Source: Lachnospiraceae bacterium UBA1753
Lineage (GTDB): Bacteria > Bacillota > Clostridia > Lachnospirales > Lachnospiraceae
Direction of reading: 5' to 3'
NCBI GenBank assembly: GCA_002317595.1
Contig: DCHL01000082.1
Coordinates: 1-8,316 of the forward strand
Length of the DNA stretch: 8,316 nucleotides
The notes under the pieces were generated by a model that saw only the letters and a list, made by a program, of their open reading frames with translations, was not told the origin of the DNA and searched no databases. The translations under genes were made by a program, and so were the position numbers. Positions 1 through 4,633 of the stretch are shown here, one piece after another; positions within the stretch are counted from its first letter, which is position 1; every line of letters starts with the position of its first letter.

Positions 1-542
1 GCTCCATCGTAGATGAAAATCATCGCAAGCACTGGGCCGTAGTATTCAACCGCCATATCCCAGGCGTCACCCTCTGCCCACTGTCCCTGGCGGATAAGCT
101 CTGAGATGATCTTCTCCATATAGAGGAACTGGCCGTTAATCAGGTACTGCTGATAAAGCATGCTCGCCTGATAATTATGGTACTGCTCAAGTGAGAGCAT
201 CTTGCGACAGCTCGACGCGAACGGATCCTCCGTCCAGTACAGAAATTGAATAAGTGTATATAACTTAAGCTGGCTCACAGACAGGCTCTTATACGACTCC
301 GCACCTGCTTCATCTGTAATAGCCGGCATGTTGTACTCTTCAGCACGAACGCGCTCATTCTCTTTCATGCGGGCTACAATGCTGTCATAGATGTCCTGCT
401 TATTCTTGTAATGCTTATAAAGAGCCGCCTGCGTCATCCCAAGCTGTCCTGCGATGTCTCTAACCGATGCTGCCTCGTACCCATCCCTGGCAAACAGCTT
501 CAGTGACTCTTCAAATATTCTCTCTTTAGTGTTTCCTGCCAT
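1..542 (-). CDS. TetR/AcrR-family transcriptional regulator (3' end cut by window edge)
   Basis: One-component DNA-binding regulator, probably a repressor released by a small ligand. The first 180 codons are visible; the C-terminus lies beyond the window. The N-terminal TetR_N domain is clear: MAGNTKERIFEESLKLFA forms helix 1, and the helix-turn-helix at about residues 26-46 reads SVRDIAGQLGMTQAALYKHY, the family's typical S/T-x-R-D-I-A...LYxHYxxK signature. The ligand-binding half (from about residue 60) is Tyr/Gln/Met-rich, matches no subfamily I know, and gives no clue to the ligand. The ATG at 540-542 is chosen because an AAGGGGA ribosome site sits about six bases upstream and the family usually starts just before this helix. 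It has its own consensus promoter with a palindrome over the start point, which suggests autoregulation. Its targets cannot be told from this window. The family call is firm; the function is unknown. Confidence 0.93.
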   Translation of the reverse strand, partial: MAGNTKERIFEESLKLFARDGYEAASVRDIAGQLGMTQAALYKHYKNKQDIYDSIVARMKENERVRAEEYNMPAITDEAGAESYKSLSVSQLKLYTLIQFLYWTEDPFASSCRKMLSLEQYHNYQASMLYQQYLINGQFLYMEKIISELIRQGQWAEGDAWDMAVEYYGPVLAMIFIYDG

Positions 543-557
543 TTTATTCCCCTTGCC

Positions 558-573
558 GTGAACACATGTTTAC
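558..573. promoter_or_regulatory. Imperfect palindrome, candidate TetR-type operator
   Basis: The 16-bp sequence GTGAACACATGTTTAC matches its own reverse complement at 12 of 16 positions (consensus GTnAACAnnTGTTnAC). It lies between the -10 box and the ribosome site of the TetR-family gene and covers the expected transcription start. That is a common place for a TetR-type autorepression operator. Binding by this regulator is inferred. Confidence 0.45.
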
Positions 574-579
574 TTGTCC

Positions 580-608
580 ATTATACATATAGGTGAGAAG
601 TTATGCAA
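580..608 (-). promoter_or_regulatory. Sigma-A-type promoter of the TetR-family gene
   Basis: On the minus strand TTGCAT (603-608) and a perfect TATAAT (580-585) are separated by exactly 17 bases. The expected start is near position 573, giving a leader of about 30 bases before the ATG at 542. The promoter lies just downstream of the terminator of the preceding gene, so the regulator is probably transcribed on its own. Confidence 0.75.
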
Positions 609-657
609 CATAAAGTTATGTAAATCTCAAAATTTTTTTCACGCGAGAAAATGGCAC

Positions 658-690
658 AAAAACAGCGGTCCTTTATCAGAACCGCTGTTT
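658..690 (-). terminator. Rho-independent terminator after the PocR-MCP gene
   Basis: The arms AAACAGCGGT (minus strand, 681-690) and ACCGCTGTTT (660-669) pair perfectly over 10 bp. A further G-U and a C-G pair can extend the stem toward the loop. On the minus strand the stem runs into TTTTT. The hairpin begins 27 bases after the TAA stop at 718-720. In the plus direction only three T's follow the stem, so it should work mainly for the minus-strand gene. Confidence 0.88.
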
Positions 691-717
691 ATGTAAATCA
701 TTATAAAATTGAAAGGA

Positions 718-1506
718 TTACTTGTTAAGATCGCTGATTGTCTCTGTCAGTTCGTCAAGTCTCTCTGTAATCTCCTTGGTAGCACTAACCATACCCTCTG
801 CCAGCTCACGAACCTCTGTAGCAACTACAGCGAATCCACGTCCAGCCTCGCCTGCTCTTGCAGCCTCGATAGAAGCGTTGAGTGCAAGGATATTCTGTCT
901 CTTAGAGAGAGCTGCAATCTTGCCTGTTGAGTCATTAGCCTTCTTAATCTCGCTTGCTGCCTTAGCAATACCATCTGTAAGCTTGCCGAGAATCTTGCCG
1001 TTCTTAGCCTCTTCGTAGCTTGAACGAACAAACATATTAATAACGTCACCGAGAAGACTCGCACTTGCCTCTATCTCATCACGAGTCCTAACAACAACCT
1101 TGTTAAGAGCTCTGATATATGAATCCTCGTTAATTCCAAGGCTCCTTGCCGTTGCGCGGAACTTATCCTCATCGGGATTCTCAGGAAGAACCTGTCCACC
1201 AATTACACTACCAAGAACTGTGCCATCTCCGAGAGTAATCGGAATACCAAAGTCGCAGAGACCTGCATGGCAGGTATAAACACCCTTGCCCTCACGGTCA
1301 CACTTCTCGCATCTCTTCCTTCCCTCTTCGCTGCCCCTTGTGAGCTTGATACAGAAATCAGTAAAATTGTAGCACTCACTAATGTACTTGCCATCTGCAC
1401 CAACAGCAACAGTTGCAAGTCCTGTAGCCTTAGCCCAGTTCGCCATGATTTCCTCAAACTTCTTCATGTCGCAAAAGTCTTCAATACGAATAACAGTCTT
1501 CGCCAT
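718..1506 (-). CDS. Soluble PocR-domain protein with a minimal methyl-accepting chemotaxis signalling tip
   Basis: A 262-residue cytoplasmic protein with no signal peptide or membrane segment. Residues about 8-160 look like a PocR sensory domain: Cys at 12, 45, 52, 66, 69, 79 and 84, with the family pattern CEKC (66-69), YTCHAGLCDFGIPI (77-90) and LGSVIGGQVLP (98-108). This domain is thought to bind small hydrocarbon-like ligands, and its cysteines may bind a metal or cluster. Residues about 165-262 carry the most conserved part of the MCP signalling domain, the hairpin NILALNASIEAARAGEAGRG (205-224) followed by FAVVATEVRELAE. In classical receptors this tip contacts CheA and CheW. The flanking helices are only about 35 residues each, so the HAMP domain, methylation helices and membrane anchor of a normal receptor are missing. 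The ATG is supported by GGAGG eight bases upstream. The gene is monocistronic, with its own promoter and terminator. It may modulate a chemosensory array or act as a stand-alone sensor; no che genes are visible. Confidence 0.88.
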   Translation of the reverse strand: MAKTVIRIEDFCDMKKFEEIMANWAKATGLATVAVGADGKYISECYNFTDFCIKLTRGSEEGRKRCEKCDREGKGVYTCHAGLCDFGIPITLGDGTVLGSVIGGQVLPENPDEDKFRATARSLGINEDSYIRALNKVVVRTRDEIEASASLLGDVINMFVRSSYEEAKNGKILGKLTDGIAKAASEIKKANDSTGKIAALSKRQNILALNASIEAARAGEAGRGFAVVATEVRELAEGMVSATKEITERLDELTETISDLNK

Positions 1507-1584
1507 CGTCTATACCTCCAATAATATGTTCTCCTCTTTCTGCTGCTTACAGAAGATGAAAATCATTCCGTGATTCTTCCTCTC

Positions 1585-1614
1585 ATTATATCCCAATTTA
1601 GTAAATATATACAA
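1585..1614 (-). promoter_or_regulatory. Promoter of the PocR-MCP gene
   Basis: On the minus strand TTGTAT (1609-1614) and a perfect TATAAT (1585-1590) are separated by 18 bases within an A/T-rich region. The expected start is near 1578, giving a leader of about 70 bases. Two small inverted repeats fall inside that leader: AATCA/TGATT at 1561-1575 and TTCTG/CAGAA at 1538-1554. I see no known riboswitch there. Confidence 0.7.
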
Positions 1615-1652
1615 GTAAAAATATATATTTAAGGATTTCTTTTTACATATTG

Positions 1653-1679
1653 ATAGTCACTATTCTGAATAATAGTCAC
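1653..1679. repeat. Direct plus inverted repeat between carD and the PocR-MCP promoter
   Basis: Two identical ATAGTCAC copies (1653-1660 and 1672-1679) lie 19 bp apart, flanking the 11-bp palindrome TATTCTGAATA (1661-1671). The same bases also form a 9-bp inverted repeat (GTCACTATT / AATAGTCAC, 1656-1679) with one mismatch and a 6-base loop. It lies about 75-100 bp upstream of the predicted start of the PocR-MCP gene and 11-34 bp after the carD stop. It could be an activator site for the former or a poor terminator for the latter. No T-run follows on the minus strand, which argues against a normal terminator. Confidence 0.55.
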
Positions 1680-1689
1680 CTACCTGACA

Positions 1690-2181
1690 TCAGAACACTC
1701 TCAGTACACGTTCAACAATATCGCTCTTCTCAACGCCAAGTGCACACGCAAGTTCTGAATAGAGGATATTCTCAGCCATCTTGTAATAGCGCTCGTCCAC
1801 AGTCGTATTCTTCTTGCCCTGCGCTGAGCGCTGCTTGTTCCTGTGATATATGTTCTTGATAATGCTGACTATCTGCTCAGGAGAACCGCTCTTCAGTGCG
1901 GCCTTGTACTCCTGTTCCCTCACCTTGTCGCTCTCGATAAAGGCAGCGGCAATCTCCGGGATCCTGTCAATAAAGGCCTTGGCCTCATCAGCACTCATCA
2001 CATTACGGACATTGTCATTGTTACCGTCAACAGGGACGTACAGCTTGGCATTCTTGTCATCCTTGGGTACCATGAGATAATATTTTTTCCCTTTGACACC
2101 GCCCATGTCCATGTCGACAATATCCTCGACACGGCATACACCGTTATTAATCTTAACCACTAAGTCGCCAACCTGATACAT
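1690..2181 (-). CDS. CarD/CdnL-family RNA polymerase-binding transcription regulator
   Basis: A 163-residue CarD-like protein, the usual length for Bacillota members. The N-terminal part (about 1-60), beginning MYQVGDLVVKINNGVCRVEDI, is the Tudor-like RNA polymerase-interacting domain shared with Mfd (TRCF). Its V-x-Y-x-x-x-G/N-V-C-x-V-x-x-I pattern and KYYLMVPKDDKNAKLYVPVD (33-52) are typical. The helical C-terminal part contains RNKQRSAQGKKNTTVDERYY (114-133) and YSELACALGV (141-150), resembling the DNA-contacting domain of the family. Such proteins bind the polymerase beta subunit and alter open-complex stability at many promoters. The frame stays open 17 codons further upstream, but the ATG at 2179-2181 is preferred: it has an AAAGGGGA ribosome site at good spacing and begins exactly where the family domain begins. 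It is a single gene preceded by a promoter and a long leader with a hairpin. The family call is secure; its regulon is unknown. Confidence 0.93.
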   Translation of the reverse strand: MYQVGDLVVKINNGVCRVEDIVDMDMGGVKGKKYYLMVPKDDKNAKLYVPVDGNNDNVRNVMSADEAKAFIDRIPEIAAAFIESDKVREQEYKAALKSGSPEQIVSIIKNIYHRNKQRSAQGKKNTTVDERYYKMAENILYSELACALGVEKSDIVERVLRVF

Positions 2182-2234
2182 ACGTTCCCCTTTCTTTAGT
2201 CTAACGGAAGAAAACCGCCCACAAAATAACATAA

Positions 2235-2267
2235 GGGCTTATCTCATCAGACTGACGAGACAAGCCC
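2235..2267 (-). terminator. Large terminator-like hairpin in the carD leader
   Basis: A 33-base palindrome. On the minus strand 15 consecutive pairs can form around a 3-base loop, beginning GGGCTTGTCTC and ending GAGATAAGCCC. The two positions that mismatch as A/C on the plus strand are G-U pairs in minus-strand RNA, which indicates that the minus-strand transcript is the functional fold. A U-rich stretch (TTATGTTATTTT) follows. It lies 113 bases after the PH-domain gene stop and 54 bases before the carD start, but downstream of a strong promoter. It may be the operon terminator, a carD attenuator, or the 3' end of a short RNA. Confidence 0.7.
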
Positions 2268-2284
2268 CGAAATTCAAAGTTATC

Positions 2285-2298
2285 TGTACACCTGTACA
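2285..2298. promoter_or_regulatory. Perfect-arm palindrome at the carD promoter start site, candidate operator
   Basis: TGTACACCTGTACA consists of two copies of the self-complementary hexamer TGTACA separated by two bases. It begins about five bases downstream of the -10 box and so covers roughly +1 to +12 of the transcript. The position and symmetry suit a repressor operator; the binding protein is unknown. Confidence 0.45.
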
Positions 2299-2302
2299 AA
2301 TA

Positions 2303-2331
2303 ATTATAACAACTTTACATAACTTTTTCAA
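2303..2331 (-). promoter_or_regulatory. Near-consensus sigma-A promoter upstream of carD
   Basis: On the minus strand TTGAAA (2326-2331) and a perfect TATAAT (2303-2308) are separated by exactly 17 bases. It is among the best promoters in the window. The expected start near 2296 gives a carD leader of about 115 bases that includes the palindrome at 2285-2298 and the hairpin at 2235-2267. Confidence 0.75.
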
Positions 2332-2379
2332 CTGTGCCACATGGTAAAAAATTCACCAAATTTGCCCTTAAATAGGGGT

Positions 2380-2760
2380 TTACAGGGTATATCGGCTCAC
2401 TGACCTTCCGATTTCAAGGATATCATTCTTGCCTCTGAACTCAAATACAGCCACTCTCTTGTCTGCAAAATACAGTGTCAGCTCGCAGTCAGGTATTAGC
2501 TCCAGGAAGCCCTTTGTTGTAACAGCGAAGTACTGAATCTTGGAGTAGGGGAGGTTGAAAATCTCCTGACGTGTTCCTGTCATACCCTCCTCATCCACGG
2601 TAATGATTCTCTTGTCGGTAAAAATAACCTGATCACGCACCGTCCTATATACGCCGAGAACCTTCTCCTCATCAAGCAGAATTGCCGCTGCGTTCTTGTT
2701 AATCTTGAAATCATCGATTTTCTTTAAGTTGAATACAGAATCCTTTGTAAAATCTAACAT
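2380..2760 (-). CDS. Bacterial PH-domain protein (bPH_1 / DUF1696-like)
   Basis: A 126-residue cytoplasmic protein that is almost entirely one bacterial pleckstrin-homology fold. The family signature runs from VRDQVIFTDKRIITVDEEG (41-59), through TGTRQEIFNLPYSKIQYFAV (61-80) with its conserved P-Y/F-x-x-I, to CELTLYFADKRVAVFEF (92-108) and a C-terminal helix. These domains form ring-like oligomers in known structures and their cellular role is largely undefined; lipid binding should not be assumed. The ATG is supported by GAGAGG five bases upstream. The gene follows the phosphatase gene after 97 bases that contain a 27-bp tandem repeat and no obvious promoter, so it is probably the last gene of the ygiQ-phosphatase transcript. 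A weak hairpin (CCCT/AGGG, about 2366-2377) follows its stop; the stronger hairpin at 2235-2267 may be the real end. Confidence 0.85.
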   Translation of the reverse strand: MLDFTKDSVFNLKKIDDFKINKNAAAILLDEEKVLGVYRTVRDQVIFTDKRIITVDEEGMTGTRQEIFNLPYSKIQYFAVTTKGFLELIPDCELTLYFADKRVAVFEFRGKNDILEIGRSVSRYTL

Positions 2761-2781
2761 ATAAACCTCTCTTCTCTGCGG

Positions 2782-2858
2782 CTATCCCGCAATCCATGCT
2801 ATCCGCACCTATCCCACAATCCGTGCAATCCGCACTTATCCCGCAATCCATGCTATCC
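2782..2858. repeat. 27-bp tandem repeat, 2.9 copies, between the phosphatase and PH-domain genes
   Basis: Copies at 2782-2808, 2809-2835 and 2836-2858, with a core of CTATCCCGCAATCCATGC plus TATCCGCAC. Copies 1 and 2 differ at three positions; the partial third copy matches copy 1 at all but its first base. Each unit is made of three related 9-mers (minus strand AGCATGGAT, TGCGGGATA, AGTGCGGAT), so the array has a 9-base sub-period. It begins at the TAG stop of the phosphatase gene and fills most of the 97-base gap. On the minus strand it is open in the phosphatase frame, directly after the stop, and would encode DCGI(S/G/A)A repeats. Confidence 0.9.
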
Positions 2859-4633
2859 TATTTCCCAAGATACCGGAATCCCATCATCGTGAGATCGTCA
2901 AACTGTGGCGCCTCGCCGACAAATGCATCCACATCTGCCCTGAGCTGCCTTAGCATCTCCTCCATTGAAAGATCTGTATTTCTGCTCAATGCCTCAAGCA
3001 TTCTGTCAGTTCCATACAGTCTGTTATCACTGTCAGTTGCCTCTGCAACACCGTCGGTATATGTGAAGATTATATCACCTTTTTCAAGTGTAAGGGTGCA
3101 GTCCTGATATTTTGCTCCTGGCATAGCGGCCAGCACCAGCCCGTGCCTATCCTTCCAGAGTTCAAACTTCTCACCCTTTCTTGCGATTGCAGGATACTCA
3201 TGACCTGCGTTTGCACTCACCAGTTTTCCTGTCGAAAGCTCGATTTCAGCAAGCCACACTGAGACGAACATCTCTGCTTCATTTTTTTCACACAAAAGAT
3301 TATTCACCTCCTGCAGCACTGCAGCGGGTGACTCAATTCGCTTTGCACAGTTCCTGATATATACCATGGAAACCAGCATGAACATTGCCGCCGGAATTCC
3401 CTTACCAGACACATCTGCCATCACTAAACCGATGTGGTCGTCATCGATATCAAAGAAGTCGAAAAAATCTCCTCCAACTTCCTTAGCAGGGTCCATCTTC
3501 GCATATAGATCAAACTCACTTCTGCCTGCAAATTCAGGTTCGATTTTGGGAAGCAGTGCCGCCTGAATCCTGGTAGCAATGCTAAGCTCAGCTCCAATTC
3601 TCTCCTGCTGGGCAGTGAGGGCCACCACCTCCTCAGTATGGGCGACAATCTCATTTGCCATGTCGGCCACTTCCCTTGCCAGGTCACCGACTTCATTCCA
3701 GGACTTAATTTTATTTATATTCTCATTGAGTTTCGTTGCATCCTTGTCATTGCTGAAGCAAGAAATACCCTTTTGAAGATGACTGATGGGATGAAGTACC
3801 AGCCAGTATATGCAACCTCCGAGAATTGCAAGGCACAGAAGGAGCAGCAAAAAGGCTTCACCCTCAATAGAAAGCAGCTTCCACATCAGTCGCTTCTCAA
3901 CAGCTCTTGCGTCAAGGGCTGTAACAAGAATGTATGAGCCTTCTTCAATGTCCATTGGTACATATACATTGTAATGTCGGCTCGAATTGCGCTTCATTCC
4001 GCGGTTCTCAAGTTCTTTCTGCTCATTCCCCGTCTCATAGGTATCCTTGAGAACTTCATGCTTGGGGAACTTCGGGTCTGTTTTCATTCCCAGCATATAG
4101 ATGTCCTTGTCACCTGTACCTCTGGTCTCCCCGTCGACCTTTCCAGTCAAAATGAATGTCTGCTCTTCTGGCGAGTTCAGGTGCACCATATAAAGGTACT
4201 TAAGGCCATATTCAGCCTTCACTCTGTCAAAATCAAGAATTCCAGCCATATATGCAATCTCAGCGTATTCCTTCTGGTCTGCCTCAGGAAGGCTCATCAG
4301 TTCTTCGTGCGACATATTCTCCAGGGTAAGCCCTGGGTGCCGCACCGCAAAGTCTATGATTTTTTCATCCACATAGTCCTGATCATCATAGACAATGTCG
4401 AGGTTGTCTGCATTATCTTCCCAATATCTTGTCAGCCATTCAAAATTCTCATACTTCTGGATATCTGCCTTCAGGATGTGGGCGGCACTTCTGAGCGCCT
4501 CTCCCTGTTCATCCAGGTATATGTCAAAAAATGATTTGTAGGCCCTGTTGCCCATCATCAGCAGTGTAGGAATCATTAACACAACTAAAACGGCCAGTAG
4601 CTGAACAACCAGTTTTCTTCTTTTTTTCCTCAC
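2858..4633 (-). CDS. Membrane sensor with HAMP domain and PP2C/SpoIIE-type serine phosphatase (RsbU-like)
   Basis: A 591-residue protein. A basic N-terminus (RKKRRK) and membrane segment at about 8-28 are followed by an extracellular sensor region (29-258), a second membrane segment (259-280), a HAMP linker (279-332), a short helical linker and a PPM phosphatase domain (350-590). The linker includes ELSIATRIQAALLP (349-362), the RsbU-type signature. Metal-ligand motifs are intact: VGGDFFD (386-392), DVSGKG (407-412), YTDGVAEA (525-532) and FDDLTMM (578-584), plus NAGHEYP (475-481). Enzymes of this class dephosphorylate an anti-anti-sigma (STAS) protein in partner switching; no STAS protein or anti-sigma kinase is encoded nearby, so the partner is inferred. 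The extracellular part is rich in acidic and aromatic residues and resembles a Cache-like sensor in size, but I cannot assign it. The start is GTG (4631-4633), which overlaps the ygiQ TGA and has a perfect AAAGGAGG six bases upstream, so translation is probably coupled to ygiQ. Confidence 0.93.
   Translation of the reverse strand: MRKKRRKLVVQLLAVLVVLMIPTLLMMGNRAYKSFFDIYLDEQGEALRSAAHILKADIQKYENFEWLTRYWEDNADNLDIVYDDQDYVDEKIIDFAVRHPGLTLENMSHEELMSLPEADQKEYAEIAYMAGILDFDRVKAEYGLKYLYMVHLNSPEEQTFILTGKVDGETRGTGDKDIYMLGMKTDPKFPKHEVLKDTYETGNEQKELENRGMKRNSSRHYNVYVPMDIEEGSYILVTALDARAVEKRLMWKLLSIEGEAFLLLLLCLAILGGCIYWLVLHPISHLQKGISCFSNDKDATKLNENINKIKSWNEVGDLAREVADMANEIVAHTEEVVALTAQQERIGAELSIATRIQAALLPKIEPEFAGRSEFDLYAKMDPAKEVGGDFFDFFDIDDDHIGLVMADVSGKGIPAAMFMLVSMVYIRNCAKRIESPAAVLQEVNNLLCEKNEAEMFVSVWLAEIELSTGKLVSANAGHEYPAIARKGEKFELWKDRHGLVLAAMPGAKYQDCTLTLEKGDIIFTYTDGVAEATDSDNRLYGTDRMLEALSRNTDLSMEEMLRQLRADVDAFVGEAPQFDDLTMMGFRYLGK

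Noticed and set aside
2182..2232. Longer carD start (17 extra codons from 2232)
   Set aside because: The added residues (MLFCGRFSSVRLKKGER) are not part of the CarD family, and they cover the GGGGA ribosome site that fits the ATG at 2179-2181.
2340..2378. Small inverted repeats (CCCT/AGGG, AAATT/AATTT) after the PH-domain gene as a terminator
   Set aside because: The stems are only 4-5 bp and A/T-rich. A run of T's is present, but the structure is much weaker than the hairpin at 2235-2267.
2782..2858. CRISPR-like array
   Set aside because: The units are directly adjacent, with no unique spacers and no cas genes, so it is an ordinary tandem repeat.
3974..4534. Long plus-strand open frame of 186 codons opposite the phosphatase gene
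   Set aside because: It lies wholly antisense to a gene with clear domains. Its translation is Leu/Ile/Cys/His-rich, without a recognisable motif, ribosome site or promoter.
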